A program made the position numbers and the translations under genes. From positions 35,976-99,975 of the forward strand of contig PMZI01000010.1 of the NCBI GenBank assembly GCA_003170475.1: a stretch of DNA of 64,000 bases. The letters are read 5' to 3'. Every line of letters begins with the position of its first letter. Positions within the stretch are counted from its first letter, which is position 1. Origin of the DNA: Ignavibacteriota bacterium (GTDB lineage Bacteria > Bacteroidota > Ignavibacteria > UBA10030). Shown here piece after piece: positions 20,005 through 30,736 of this stretch. The notes beneath the pieces are model-generated. The model did no database searches. It was given only the letters and a program-made list of their open reading frames with translations, and was not told the origin of the DNA.

Positions 20005-21183
20005 TTGAATCGACTACGAATAGTCTCCATCATCTCGATCGTCGCTTTCGCGTTCTTGTCAAGCTCCCCAGGACCTGCTCTCAATAAGAAGAGCCTGGAA
20101 GTCCGATCCACTCGGGACCGCGTGGCCAACAGCTGGATCGAGCAAGTGTATTCTCCGTTTGATACACTTCGGACCGATCTCTCAGACTACATCTGGCCTA
20201 CGAATGCCAGCACCGTGATAACGTCCTCTTTCGCCGACTATCGACGGACGCACCTCCATGAGGGGATCGATATTTCGACCAACAACCAAAAAGGATACCC
20301 GGTCTATGCATCACGGGATGGCTACGTAAGCAGGATATTTATCTCTCGTCGCGGATACGGCAAAATGCTCACGGTCCACCACCCGGACGGATTCGTGACA
20401 ATGTATGCCCACCTCCAGAGATTCATGAGTCCGATCGATGACTACGTGAAGAAAATCCAAAAACGGACAAGACACTACTCGCTCGAAACGGATCTTGAAC
20501 CATCGATGTTTCCTGTCTCAAAGGGAGACGTCATCGCCTACACGGGAAATACCGGTATCGGGGCGGCTCATCTCCATTTCGAAGTGCGGGATTCATCTTT
20601 CAATCCGATTAACCCCCTCCTGTTGCCACACATCATATCTGCCCTCAGCGATGAAGTTCCCCCGGAGTTTCAGATGGTCGCCTTCACGCCTTTGGACCGA
20701 TCTTCGAAAGTTCTGGGCAGGAACAAGACGTGGACCGGGGACGCGAAGAAGGAAGGTTCCGGCAGCTACACATTGTCACAACCTGTCAAACTCTCCGGCT
20801 CCGTTGGGATCAGTGTTCGGGCAACAGATCGAGCGGATGTCTTAAAGTACAGAACAGGCTGTTATCGGTTTGAGATGTACGTCGATGGTCAACTCCTCTT
20901 CAGTTCAGCGAAGAACTATATATTGGAGAGCGAATCGCACCTTGTCTCAAATTATTATGACAAGAATCTCATCAGGTTGAGAAAAGGGCGATTCGAAAAA
21001 CTCTATGTCGAATCTGGCAATCGCCTCCCATTCTACAACCGTCTCCCTGAAGGCGCTGGCACGATTGAGACATCTGAATTCCAACCGGGCGAGCACGTCT
21101 TGAAAATTGCGACCTGGGATCTGTCCGGCAACGAGTCAACTCTGACAACAATTCTCGTGATGGGAAGTTCTTCCGCACAGTAG
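20005..21183 (+). CDS. M23 family metallopeptidase
   Basis: LHEGIDISTNNQKGYPVYASRDGYVSRI...AAHLHFEVRDSSFNPINPL; TTG start. Confidence 0.9.
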   Translation: MNRLRIVSIISIVAFAFLSSSPGPALNKKSLEVRSTRDRVANSWIEQVYSPFDTLRTDLSDYIWPTNASTVITSSFADYRRTHLHEGIDISTNNQKGYPVYASRDGYVSRIFISRRGYGKMLTVHHPDGFVTMYAHLQRFMSPIDDYVKKIQKRTRHYSLETDLEPSMFPVSKGDVIAYTGNTGIGAAHLHFEVRDSSFNPINPLLLPHIISALSDEVPPEFQMVAFTPLDRSSKVLGRNKTWTGDAKKEGSGSYTLSQPVKLSGSVGISVRATDRADVLKYRTGCYRFEMYVDGQLLFSSAKNYILESESHLVSNYYDKNLIRLRKGRFEKLYVESGNRLPFYNRLPEGAGTIETSEFQPGEHVLKIATWDLSGNESTLTTILVMGSSSAQ

Positions 21184-21230
21184 GTGAATCCATATCGCTG
21201 AGTCGCTTCTCGAGACCGCTTCACACGACC

Positions 21231-21254
21231 ATCCTCGTTGATTTACACGAGGAT
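21231..21254 (+). terminator. Intrinsic terminator after M23 peptidase
   Basis: ATCCTCGT-tgatttac-ACGAGGAT followed by TTTT. Confidence 0.8.
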
Positions 21255-21304
21255 TTTTCGTTTATTTTGAGAAGAGAAGATGGCGAACGAGGAGGAAACA
21301 GAAG

Positions 21305-21751
21305 ATGCAATCTCCGCGAATCGTGTTCTGCGTGATCTTCACATTGGCCTTCGCCGTGGCCTGCAAAGACGGTGGTGACGCTGTTTCCAGCGCAACCCCG
21401 CTGGGAAACTCACCGAGCTCGTATAGCTACAAAGCATACAATTCCAAAGGTTCGCTTGTCGTGGCAGGCACGATAACTCTAGCCGTGACAGACGGTGGAA
21501 CAATGAGCGGGAGATGGACGCTCGAATGCGTGGCTCCCGGGGAAAAAGTTGGACCGCAGACCGGCACCGGCACCCTTTCCGGTACCATCCAGGGAACAAC
21601 AGTTACAATCAATCTGAACCCGGGATGGATCGATAACAATGTCTTTCTCTCCGGCTCCTTGGACAAGGATCGGCTCAGCGGAACGTGGATGTGGAGCACG
21701 TTCGTCGGATCAACGTCGCAAGGGGGATTTGAGGCCATCAAGTTTCAGTAG
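21305..21751 (+). CDS. Putative lipoprotein, hypothetical
   Basis: Signal peptide FTLAFAVACKDGG lipobox; beta-rich 148-aa ORF. Confidence 0.7.
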   Translation: MQSPRIVFCVIFTLAFAVACKDGGDAVSSATPLGNSPSSYSYKAYNSKGSLVVAGTITLAVTDGGTMSGRWTLECVAPGEKVGPQTGTGTLSGTIQGTTVTINLNPGWIDNNVFLSGSLDKDRLSGTWMWSTFVGSTSQGGFEAIKFQ

Positions 21752-21833
21752 CGAATCGCCGCAACTCATGTTCATCTCCGGCGGCTCGTGGGCCGCTTCA
21801 ACAATTTCATTCTCACAAGAAAAAAACACAAAG

Positions 21834-24545
21834 ATGCAGGAACTCTCAAAGGCATATAATCCCAAAGAAGTCGAGGACAAGTGGTACGAGTACTGGGAAT
21901 CGCATAATCTGTTCCACGCCACGGCGAACAAAGAGCGGACTCCGTACACCATCGTCATTCCACCTCCCAATATCACGGGAATCCTCACGATGGGGCACGT
22001 CCTGAACAACTCCATTCAGGACATCTTGATTCGCTGGAAGCGCATGCAAGGGTATGAAGCGTGCTGGATCCCCGGGACGGACCACGCCGGGATCGCAACG
22101 CAGAATGCCGTGGAAAAGTCGCTCGCCAAGGATGGAATCAAACGGCACGATCTCGGGCGGGAGAAGTTTGTCGAACGGGTATGGAAATGGCGTGACGAAT
22201 ATGGCGGCACCATCATCCGACAGCTCAGAAAGCTCGGAACATCTTGTGATTGGGAGCGCGAGCGTTTCACATTCGACGAGGGGCTGTCCGAGGCCGTAAA
22301 GGAAGTCTTCGTACGGATGTTTGACAAAGGGTTGATCTATCGCGGCAAGTACATCGTGAACTGGTGTCCCTACCATCAGACTGCGCTCAGCGATGACGAA
22401 GTGGACCATGCCGAGAGCAACGGCAATCTCTGGCACATCCGATATGCGATTGAAGACTCGAAGGAGTTCGCTGTTGTCGCAACGACCCGTCCCGAGACGA
22501 TGCTGGGGGACACCGCGATCGCGGTGAATCCACACGACGAGCGGTACAAGGCGCTTGTTGGCAAATCAGCTATTCTGCCCCTCGTCGGGCGCAAGATCCG
22601 CATTATCGCAGACGACTTTGTCGATGCGACCTTCGGAACCGGGATGGTGAAAGTAACACCGGCGCACGACCCCAACGATTTTCTCATGGGTCAACGGCAT
22701 CATCTCGAACAAATCAACATCATGGATGAGAAGGGGCACTTGAACTGGTCCGTTCCAAAAAAGTACGCAGGACTGGATCGTTTCGAAGCTCGCAAACAGG
22801 TCGTCAAGGACCTTGAAGATCAAGGGTTCCTTGTCAAGATCGAGCCGCACATTCACAATGTCGGAAAATGCTACCGATGTCACACTGTCATTGAGCCGTA
22901 TCTATCGGACCAGTGGTTCGTCCGCATGAAGCCGTTGGCAGAACCGGCTCTCAGAGTCGTGCGAGAGGGCAAGATCCACTTCCATCCACAGCGTTGGGAG
23001 AAAGTCTACGATCACTGGATGACCAACATTCGCGATTGGTGCATCTCCCGCCAGATCTGGTGGGGTCATCGTATCCCCGTGTACTATACGCCGGACGGAG
23101 CTCTCACAGCAGCGCGAAACGAAAGCGAGGCGCGGCAGAAACTCGGCATCGGCCCCGACGTTCCGCTCCGACAGGACGAAGACGTACTCGACACATGGTT
23201 TTCTTCCTGGCTCTGGCCTTTCTCGATTCTCGGATGGCCGCACGACAACCCGGATCTGAGGTACTTCAATCCCACGGCGACACTCGTCACTGGTCCGGAT
23301 ATCATCTTCTTCTGGGTTGCGCGCATGATCATGGCGAACATGGAGTTCATGCGGGGCGAACCCAACGCCCAGGGAACACCGCGGTCAAAAGATGAAGAGC
23401 TCATTCCATTCCAGGATGTCTACTTCACCAGCATCATTCGTGATGCCCAGGGAAGGAAGATGAGCAAATCGCTCGGCAATTCCCCCGATCCGCTCGACGT
23501 GATCGATCAGTACGGAGCAGATGCTTTGCGCTTCACCGTCGCCTTCCTTTCCCCACTCGGCCAGGATGTTCTCTTTTCCAGCGAGAAGTGCGAAATCGGC
23601 AGAAACTTTGCCAACAAAATTTGGAATGCGGGTCGCTTCCTGCTCATGAATAAGACAGAGTTGGTCGGCTCGGGTGAGGTTGATTTGACTTCGCTGCCCG
23701 ATGCACAACTTGACCTTGCCGACCGTTGGATTCTCTCGCGGCTTCACCATTCCATTGGAAATCTCAACACAGCTCTCACGGAATTCCGTCTCAACGAAGC
23801 GAGCAAGATACTCTACGATTTCATCTGGCATGACTTCTGTGACTGGTACCTTGAGCTTGTGAAGACACGGTTCTATGGGGACGAATCGGCAGAGACGAAA
23901 AAGGTCGTGCTGACGAGAGCTCTCTGGATCTTTGACCAGGCCCTCCGCCTTCTTCATCCGGTCATGCCATTCGTTACCGAAGAGCTCTGGCAGCACCTCG
24001 CCGAGCGGTCCGGACAGTCTCTGATTCGATCAGCATTCCCCGCGGCAGAAGGGACATGGGTCGATCAGAAGACAGAAGACGAGATGGCATTTGTGCAGGA
24101 TATCATCAATGCATTGAGAAATATCCGCGGCGAGAACAACATCGCGCCTTCCAAGGAGATCAAAATTCAGGTGCGATTGGCCGAGGGGACCAGCAGCACA
24201 ATTTTTGACACGTACTCCAAGTATCTGCAGAAACTTGCCCGCGTCTCCGCCATCGAGATGCTGCCGGCATCGGTAAAACCGAAGCTTGCCTCGGGCGCCG
24301 TGGTGGGCGGTTCTGAGATCTTTGTTCCCCTCGAAGGGCTCATCGATCTGGACGCGGAGCGCGCCCGCATCGAGAAAGAGATCGCCAGACTTCAGCAAGC
24401 AATTGAAGCCACGGAACGGAAACTCGCTAATGAGTCGTTCGTTGCACGAGCTCCGCAAGATGTCGTGGAAAAGGAGCGGGAGAAGCTCGCGTCGTTCCGG
24501 ACGACGGTCGAAAAACTCCAGGCAAATCTGATACACTTGTCTTAA
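21834..24545 (+). CDS. valS: Valine--tRNA ligase
   Basis: PPPNITGILTMGHVLN, WIPGTDHAGIATQ, GRKMSKSLGNSPDP; start re-set to MQELSKAYNPKEVEDKWYEYW. Confidence 0.97.
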   Translation: MQELSKAYNPKEVEDKWYEYWESHNLFHATANKERTPYTIVIPPPNITGILTMGHVLNNSIQDILIRWKRMQGYEACWIPGTDHAGIATQNAVEKSLAKDGIKRHDLGREKFVERVWKWRDEYGGTIIRQLRKLGTSCDWERERFTFDEGLSEAVKEVFVRMFDKGLIYRGKYIVNWCPYHQTALSDDEVDHAESNGNLWHIRYAIEDSKEFAVVATTRPETMLGDTAIAVNPHDERYKALVGKSAILPLVGRKIRIIADDFVDATFGTGMVKVTPAHDPNDFLMGQRHHLEQINIMDEKGHLNWSVPKKYAGLDRFEARKQVVKDLEDQGFLVKIEPHIHNVGKCYRCHTVIEPYLSDQWFVRMKPLAEPALRVVREGKIHFHPQRWEKVYDHWMTNIRDWCISRQIWWGHRIPVYYTPDGALTAARNESEARQKLGIGPDVPLRQDEDVLDTWFSSWLWPFSILGWPHDNPDLRYFNPTATLVTGPDIIFFWVARMIMANMEFMRGEPNAQGTPRSKDEELIPFQDVYFTSIIRDAQGRKMSKSLGNSPDPLDVIDQYGADALRFTVAFLSPLGQDVLFSSEKCEIGRNFANKIWNAGRFLLMNKTELVGSGEVDLTSLPDAQLDLADRWILSRLHHSIGNLNTALTEFRLNEASKILYDFIWHDFCDWYLELVKTRFYGDESAETKKVVLTRALWIFDQALRLLHPVMPFVTEELWQHLAERSGQSLIRSAFPAAEGTWVDQKTEDEMAFVQDIINALRNIRGENNIAPSKEIKIQVRLAEGTSSTIFDTYSKYLQKLARVSAIEMLPASVKPKLASGAVVGGSEIFVPLEGLIDLDAERARIEKEIARLQQAIEATERKLANESFVARAPQDVVEKEREKLASFRTTVEKLQANLIHLS

Positions 24546-24563
24546 CCGGCGACAGTTATCGTT

Positions 24564-24974
24564 ATGGTTCCTCAATCAATGGTCTACATCGGTGAGCTTC
24601 GCTGCAAAGCGACTCACGGCCCGAGCAGCGTCGCACTGGTCACGGATGCACCGACCGACAATCAAGGCCTCGGCCAAAGTTTCTCCCCCACCGACCTCCT
24701 GGTGACCGCGCTGACGACGTGTCAGGTGACAACGATGAGCATCGCCGCTTCGCGCGACAACGTTGTGCTCAATGGCACAAAAGTCTATGCGGAGAAACAT
24801 ATGAGCACCGAGGGGCCCAGGCGAGTTGCCCGAATCGCCATCAAGATGGAGTTTCCCCGAGGCATTCCTCATGAGTATCGCGGGAAACTCGAGAACATTG
24901 CTCGGACGTGCCCTGTTGCTTTAAGCGTGCACACCGATGTTCATGTCGACCAGACTTTTTCGTATCCTGATTGA
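24564..24974 (+). CDS. OsmC family protein
   Basis: SPTDLLVTALTTCQVTTMSIAA...GKLENIARTCPVALSVH. Confidence 0.88.
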   Translation: MVPQSMVYIGELRCKATHGPSSVALVTDAPTDNQGLGQSFSPTDLLVTALTTCQVTTMSIAASRDNVVLNGTKVYAEKHMSTEGPRRVARIAIKMEFPRGIPHEYRGKLENIARTCPVALSVHTDVHVDQTFSYPD

Positions 24975-25037
24975 CCTCCCCCTTCGTTTCGACGGAGGCG
25001 AGCGGGTAAGAGTGCGCTGTATAATCAGGAGTCACCC

Positions 25038-26102
25038 ATGAAACTCTTTCTTCCTTCGCTGCTTCTTCTTCTCTGCTCAATCCTGATAGAATCATGCTCT
25101 TCGTGGACCTACAAAGAAATGTACCCCACGTTGATCGATGGCCGCTATGATTCTGAATTCCCTTACAGAGGCTGCTCGACGCAACTGGAGCAAATCACCG
25201 AAACCGTCAAGCAGATTTCCGTCGTGGTCTACTACAAGACCTACGTGTTTTCGCTCGATGATTCCGTGACGTCGGAGAATATTTCCCGCGTTCTCATGGG
25301 CACCAAGCTGCCTGAACCGACCTTTCAAGATCACAGTGTCGCAGGAACCGGCACCATCATCTCCGACAACAACGGAAGAATCGCTCTCCTCACCTGTGCT
25401 CACATCGTCGACTTTCCAGACACCGTCGTTGCACGATACAGGGCTCCGGATCACCGGCTGACACCCTTCCTTCACAGTATCTCCCTCAAGTCGAGTCAAA
25501 CAATCTTCTTGAACGAAATCGCGGGGACCACTTCTCTCGAAGTTCTTGCCATCCATCGCGATGATGATTTGGCCATTCTTGGACAGTCTCTCACCGCCGA
25601 GCAAGATGCGCGTATCAGGGTCTTCACCTATCCTCTCGGAAGAGCGAAAGACCTCGAATGGGGGTCATTTGTCTATCTCTTCGGATACCCATCGGGGTTC
25701 CGGATGATTACCAAGGGAATCGTCAGCCTCTCAAAAAAGCCGCCGCCCGGATCGTTTGTCGTTGATGCTGTCATGTCGCCCGGAGCGAGCGGGTCAATCG
25801 CACTGGCAGTGCGTGATGGAGTTCCGAACTTTGAGCTTGTCGGCATCATTAAGATGTTTCCTGCAAAAACTTCGTACGTCTTGAAGCCCTCATGGCAGGG
25901 CGATGATGTCCAGTATGACCCCCTCGAACCGTATAGGGGTGACATGTTTGTGGAACAAAAAACTGAGATTCGGGAAGGAATCGCTGTTGCCATTCCTGCG
26001 GAGACCATCCTGTCGTTCATACAGGAGAACCGGCACCGTCTGGCGCAACGCGGCTACGATGTACGATCGTGGACCGACTCTCCAAAAACCGAACCAAAAT
26101 AG
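25038..26102 (+). CDS. Trypsin-like serine protease domain lipoprotein
   Basis: Lipobox-like SILIESCSS; triad-like TCAHIVD, DDLAIL, GASGSIAL. Confidence 0.75.
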   Translation: MKLFLPSLLLLLCSILIESCSSWTYKEMYPTLIDGRYDSEFPYRGCSTQLEQITETVKQISVVVYYKTYVFSLDDSVTSENISRVLMGTKLPEPTFQDHSVAGTGTIISDNNGRIALLTCAHIVDFPDTVVARYRAPDHRLTPFLHSISLKSSQTIFLNEIAGTTSLEVLAIHRDDDLAILGQSLTAEQDARIRVFTYPLGRAKDLEWGSFVYLFGYPSGFRMITKGIVSLSKKPPPGSFVVDAVMSPGASGSIALAVRDGVPNFELVGIIKMFPAKTSYVLKPSWQGDDVQYDPLEPYRGDMFVEQKTEIREGIAVAIPAETILSFIQENRHRLAQRGYDVRSWTDSPKTEPK

Positions 26103-26151
26103 GATCGACCGAAGAGCGTGGACAAATCTCTAAAGAGCAATGTGATCGCAC

Positions 26152-26652
26152 ATGAGTAATCACCTGACCATCAGACCAGCGACACCGAACGACGTTCCCC
26201 TCATTCTCGACTTGATCAGGGAATTGGCTGTCTACGAGAAGCTAGCCCATGAAGTCGTTGCCTCAGAAGCGATACTCACGGAAACCCTCTTCGGGAACCC
26301 CCGATACGCAGAGGTTGTCATCGCGCGATATGACGGTCTTCCTGTCGGCTATGCCCTCTTCTTTCATTCGTTCTCCACTTTTCTAGGACGACCGGGGCTC
26401 TACCTTGAAGATGTCTTTGTTCAGCCAACAATGCGCGGCAAGGGAATCGGAAAGTCGCTGCTTGTGTATCTCGCCCGCCTGGCCGTTGAGCGAAAATGTG
26501 GCAGATTCGAATGGTCCGTCCTCAACTGGAATGAGCCATCGATCGGATTTTACAAGTCTCTCGGCGCCAAATCGATGGACGATTGGACCGTTTACCGACT
26601 CGCTGGCGAGTCCCTGGAGCAATTGGCGAAAGAGCCGATAGCAATCTCATGA
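26152..26652 (+). CDS. GNAT family N-acetyltransferase
   Basis: FVQPTMRGKGIGKSLLVYLARLAVERKCGRFEWSVLNWNEPSIGFYKSLGA. Confidence 0.92.
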   Translation: MSNHLTIRPATPNDVPLILDLIRELAVYEKLAHEVVASEAILTETLFGNPRYAEVVIARYDGLPVGYALFFHSFSTFLGRPGLYLEDVFVQPTMRGKGIGKSLLVYLARLAVERKCGRFEWSVLNWNEPSIGFYKSLGAKSMDDWTVYRLAGESLEQLAKEPIAIS

Positions 26653-26663
26653 CGCACTGATGC

Positions 26664-27827
26664 ATGACAATGCCTTCTCCAAAACGATACATCGCTCACC
26701 TCGACCTCGATTGCTTCTTTGTCTCCGTCGAACGGATCAAGGATCCCTCCCTCGACGGAAAACCTGTCGTGGTGGGCGGCACCCCCACCGGCCGCGGGGT
26801 TGTCGCATCAGCATCGTACGAAGCGCGCGTCTTCGGCGTTCGTTCGGCGATGCCAACGGCAGCAACATTACGATTGTGCCCGAATCTGGTCATCGTCAGG
26901 GGACGCTTCGGCGACTATACGAAATACTCAAACAAGTTGTACCAGCGCATCATGGAGCTTGCTCCCATCGTTGAGCGGGCTTCCATCGATGAAATGTACT
27001 TCGACCTGACCGGTTGCGAAGTCCTCTACAACAACGATCTCCCCGGATTCATCAGGAAACTTCAGAAGATTGTTTGGGATGAGTTTCACCTGCCGTGCAC
27101 CATCTCCCTTGCTTCGAACAAAGTCATAGCCAAAATCGCTGCACAAACTGTCAAACCGGCTGGAACTATTTACGTTCCGCACGGAACGGAGCAAGAGTTT
27201 CTTGCCCCCCTCTCCGTCGACGCAATACCGGGCGTGGGAAAGAAAACCGGCGAGGTTCTTCGGAAGAAAGGATTTCATCTCATCTCGGATCTACAGAAGA
27301 CATCGCGCGAGAAACTGGTGCGCGTCCTCGGCAAACACGGGATTTGGATCCACGAGGTCGCCAACGGGTTTGGATCTGACGAGCTCTCGACGGAGCACGA
27401 GAGAAAGAGCATCGGAAATGAGGAAACCTTCGCAAAAGATATCGCAGACAAGAATGAACTTCAGAGGATTCTCTTATCTCTGACGGAGGAGGTGTGCTCG
27501 TCGCTTCGTTACCGTCATCTCAAAGGGCGTACGTTCACGCTGAAGCTGCGCTACTCAGATTTTCAGACGATCACAAGGGCGACAACGATCGAGCCGACAG
27601 ACGACGATAGCATCGTCTTCAAAACCATGAAGGAGCTGCTGGAGGCATCCTACACACGCCATCTCCCTCTGCGCCTTCTCGGTGTCCGGGCGTCACACCT
27701 GGTGGAAGAGGAACAACTTGAACTGAAGCTCTTCCCGGAAGATATGAAGCGAACGAGCATGCTGAACGCCGTGGACAAGATCCGGAAGAAATTCGGCGAC
27801 GACGTCATCCACGTCGGCCGCCAATAG
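26664..27827 (+). CDS. dinB: DNA polymerase IV (Y family)
   Basis: IAHLDLDCFFVSVE, GVVASASYEARVFGVRSAMP, RASIDEMYFDLTG. Confidence 0.95.
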   Translation: MTMPSPKRYIAHLDLDCFFVSVERIKDPSLDGKPVVVGGTPTGRGVVASASYEARVFGVRSAMPTAATLRLCPNLVIVRGRFGDYTKYSNKLYQRIMELAPIVERASIDEMYFDLTGCEVLYNNDLPGFIRKLQKIVWDEFHLPCTISLASNKVIAKIAAQTVKPAGTIYVPHGTEQEFLAPLSVDAIPGVGKKTGEVLRKKGFHLISDLQKTSREKLVRVLGKHGIWIHEVANGFGSDELSTEHERKSIGNEETFAKDIADKNELQRILLSLTEEVCSSLRYRHLKGRTFTLKLRYSDFQTITRATTIEPTDDDSIVFKTMKELLEASYTRHLPLRLLGVRASHLVEEEQLELKLFPEDMKRTSMLNAVDKIRKKFGDDVIHVGRQ

Positions 27828-27968
27828 TCAATATTTAGGCCATTCCTGCGCTTTCCCTTTCAAGCCCCGCGACAACGGGAACGCAACCCGGCTCTTCGTC
27901 GTTAAACGAATAGCCATTTCAGATCCTTTCCCCATCTATTCATTCACATTTTAGAGGAGTGTCTTCGT

Positions 27969-28580
27969 ATGAAGAACAATTCACTGAGTTTCCGCACAAT
28001 GTACGTGTTCCTCGCAGCGGTGTTTGCTCTCGCCCTGCAGTGGAATACCGCAGTCGCAAAAAATGAGCCGAAATCAGGGTTCGTTTCCGATGTTCTCGGC
28101 CAGCTCGACCGAGTGAAGGGACAAATCGTTTCTCTCGAAGGCGCCGTGCCTCAGGACAAGTTCAACTGGCGCCCCATGGAAGGTGTTCGCTCCATTAGCG
28201 AAGTGTATCTTCACATTGCCGACGGACTCTACATCTTTGCCAATGCAGCGGGATTGAAGTCGCCGTTTGACAACAAAGTCCTGTTCGACGAGAAGACGAG
28301 GGATGTGAGGACCACCGATAAGGCGAAGATCGCAGAAGAGCTGAATACCGCATTTGATTGGACAAAGGCCGCAGTCGCAAAACTTACAGATGCCGATCTG
28401 GAAAAGAAGGTCGAATTCTTTGGTATGAAGATGACCGTCCGGAACGTCTTGATCACGCTGCTGAATCATACGCACGAGCATCTCGGGCAGTCGATTGCCT
28501 ATGCACGCTCGAACGGAGTGGTTCCGCCGTGGACTGCAAAAGAGCAGGAAGAAATGAAGAAGAACGCGTCAAAGAAGTAA
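27969..28580 (+). CDS. DinB-superfamily (YfiT-like) protein with signal peptide
   Basis: Metal-site-like EVYLHIADGLY and LLNHTHEHLGQSIAYAR. Confidence 0.85.
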   Translation: MKNNSLSFRTMYVFLAAVFALALQWNTAVAKNEPKSGFVSDVLGQLDRVKGQIVSLEGAVPQDKFNWRPMEGVRSISEVYLHIADGLYIFANAAGLKSPFDNKVLFDEKTRDVRTTDKAKIAEELNTAFDWTKAAVAKLTDADLEKKVEFFGMKMTVRNVLITLLNHTHEHLGQSIAYARSNGVVPPWTAKEQEEMKKNASKK

Positions 28581-28600
28581 CATTGAACAACGTGGCCAAC

Positions 28601-28638
28601 CGGTCTGCGGATGTCGTTTGAAATGACGACGCAGACCG
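28601..28638. terminator. Strong hairpin between convergent genes
   Basis: CGGTCTGC...GTCGT / ACGAC GCAGACCG. Confidence 0.65.
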
Positions 28639-28671
28639 TCCGGCCTCTCAAGGTTGATTCAGATTTTGCGC

Positions 28672-28863
28672 CTATCGTCGATTGAGCACTGTCGATGGCA
28701 GAAGAATGATTGCCTTCAGAAGACTGAAGACTCCATCAACCGCAATCCCGACCAACCGGAACGGAAGCAACAAGAGCCAAATAATCGGATACAATACCAG
28801 GGCCAATAGTGCCAGCGGCCAACAGAAGAACAGGAGGATAAGCCACAGCAGGAGCTTCGTCAT
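28672..28863 (-). CDS. Small hydrophobic membrane protein
   Basis: 63 aa, almost entirely TM: MTKLLLWLILLFFCWPLALLALVLYPIIWLLLLPFRLVGIAVDGVFSLLKAIILLPSTVLNRR. Confidence 0.65.
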   Translation of the reverse strand: MTKLLLWLILLFFCWPLALLALVLYPIIWLLLLPFRLVGIAVDGVFSLLKAIILLPSTVLNRR

Positions 28864-29021
28864 TTGTCACCTCCCTTCAGGCTTACGTCATCATGTTCTT
28901 CAAGTTGCGCCCACCACTTCTTTCTTGCCACAACCGTCCCACCTTCATTGACCGTAGCCCCTTTTTTCCCTACTATTGATGAGCAAAGCCACAGTTTGTT
29001 TTCACAGACTGAAACAGTCCA

Positions 29022-29462
29022 ATGCCACGAGTGAAGCTTCATCTTACGGCCAGAACCGTTTTCACGACTGAGATCCCTGTCCGCATCACCGATGTCAACT
29101 ATGGCGGACATCTCGGCAATGACTCGCTTCTCTCTATCCTTCACGAGGCTCGGGTTCAATTCCTGAAGAAGTTCGGGTTTACTGAGTCGAACATCGGCGG
29201 GGTCGGAATCATCATGTCCGACGCGGTTCTTGTGTACAAAGCTGAAGTGTTTTATGGCGACATACTGACAGTCGCAATCGGCGTCGATGATGTGCAGGCA
29301 ATCGGAGCCGACATCACCTACCGCGTGTTGGTGCGCGGCAAGGAAGCGGCGCGCGCAAAGACGGGGATTGTATTCTTCGACTACAACAACCGCAAGATCG
29401 TTCAGACACCGCAAGTGTTCAAGGATTTATTCGGACAGGCCATCGAGCCGGTGAAAAAATGA
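29022..29462 (+). CDS. Acyl-CoA thioesterase (4HBT family)
   Basis: ITDVNYGGHLGNDSLLSILHEARVQFL hot-dog motif. Confidence 0.88.
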   Translation: MPRVKLHLTARTVFTTEIPVRITDVNYGGHLGNDSLLSILHEARVQFLKKFGFTESNIGGVGIIMSDAVLVYKAEVFYGDILTVAIGVDDVQAIGADITYRVLVRGKEAARAKTGIVFFDYNNRKIVQTPQVFKDLFGQAIEPVKK

Positions 29463-30709
29463 AGATTGCATCGGGACAACCATCATCGGATCATATTGAC
29501 GAAATCGCAGAGTCATACGTAAAGCTCGTTCTGTCCGTAGGAGAACACGACGGCGATTACGTCGACGCGTATTTCGGCCCTCCCGATTGGAGAGAATATG
29601 CAAAGGCCAATCCGGTCTCTCTGGACACGATTCGTGTGCATGCCCATCGTTTACTGAAGAACCTTGGAACCATCGATATCTCGTCACACGAGGAGATCGA
29701 AAAGCTCCGTCATCAATATCTGTCGCAACAACTGCGCTCCCTGGCCTCACGGGTTGAGATGCTCGCGGGCAAGTCGTTTTCTTTCGACGAGGAAGCTCGG
29801 GCTCTTTACGATGCCCGACCACCACACTACCCTGAGACATTCTTCAAGGATGCGTTGCGGAAGCTCGATGGACTCGTCCCCGGTAACGGAACGGTGGCTC
29901 AACGCTACGACCGATATCGCAGTAGCTTCGCAATTCCCATCGGAAAACTGGATGCGGTGTTTCAAGCAGCTATTGGTGAATGCAGGGAGCGAACCAGGCT
30001 GAATATTCCGTTGCCTGCCGACGAACGCTTCACTCTCGAGTATGTCTCGAACAGACCGTGGAGTGGTTACAACTGGTACAAGGGCAACGGCGTCAGCCTC
30101 ATCCAGATCAATACCGATCTCCCCATCTATATTGATCGTGCCATCGACCTGGCGGCTCATGAAGGATATCCGGGGCATCATGTCTACAACAGCCTTCTGG
30201 AGGCGCACCTCGCGAGGGAGCGGGGTTGGGTGGAGTTCACCGTGTATGCCCTCTTCAGCCCGCAATCACTCATCGCCGAAGGAACTGCCAATTTCGGCAT
30301 CGAGGTTGCATTCCCGGGCAAGGAAAGAGTGGAGTTCGAACAGAGAACACTCTTTCCACTCGCCGGCCTTGACGCGTCCGGTGCAGAACAGTACTATGTG
30401 ATCCACAATTTCACGAGCGCTCTCAACTACGCTCACAACGAAGCAGCCAGGGGATACCTCGACGGCAAAATGACAAGGGATCAAGCCGAAGAATGGCTCG
30501 TGACGTACGCCCTCATGTCTCCCGACAGAGCCAAGCAACGCGTGCGATTCATCGACGTATATCGCAGCTACGTGATCAACTATAATCTTGGTCAGGACTT
30601 GGTGCGGAACTATGTCGATCTGCGCGGCGGAACTGCCGACAATCCGGCAAAAAGGTGGGAGGAGTTCAAGACGCTCATTTCCTCACCGAGGCTCCCTTCC
30701 GGTCTCTAA
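29459..30709 (+). CDS. Metallopeptidase-like protein (DUF885-like, HExxPGHH motif)
   Basis: DLAAHEGYPGHHVYNSLLE and SLIAEGTANFGIE; 4-bp overlap with preceding gene. Confidence 0.72.
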   Translation: MKIASGQPSSDHIDEIAESYVKLVLSVGEHDGDYVDAYFGPPDWREYAKANPVSLDTIRVHAHRLLKNLGTIDISSHEEIEKLRHQYLSQQLRSLASRVEMLAGKSFSFDEEARALYDARPPHYPETFFKDALRKLDGLVPGNGTVAQRYDRYRSSFAIPIGKLDAVFQAAIGECRERTRLNIPLPADERFTLEYVSNRPWSGYNWYKGNGVSLIQINTDLPIYIDRAIDLAAHEGYPGHHVYNSLLEAHLARERGWVEFTVYALFSPQSLIAEGTANFGIEVAFPGKERVEFEQRTLFPLAGLDASGAEQYYVIHNFTSALNYAHNEAARGYLDGKMTRDQAEEWLVTYALMSPDRAKQRVRFIDVYRSYVINYNLGQDLVRNYVDLRGGTADNPAKRWEEFKTLISSPRLPSGL

Positions 30710-30736
30710 GCTCGGTCATTGAAAAGATAAATACTT

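Noticed and set aside
26664-28580. dinB polymerase and DinB-family protein as a functional pair
   Set aside because: The shared name is historical; Pol IV and YfiT/DinB-fold proteins are unrelated families.
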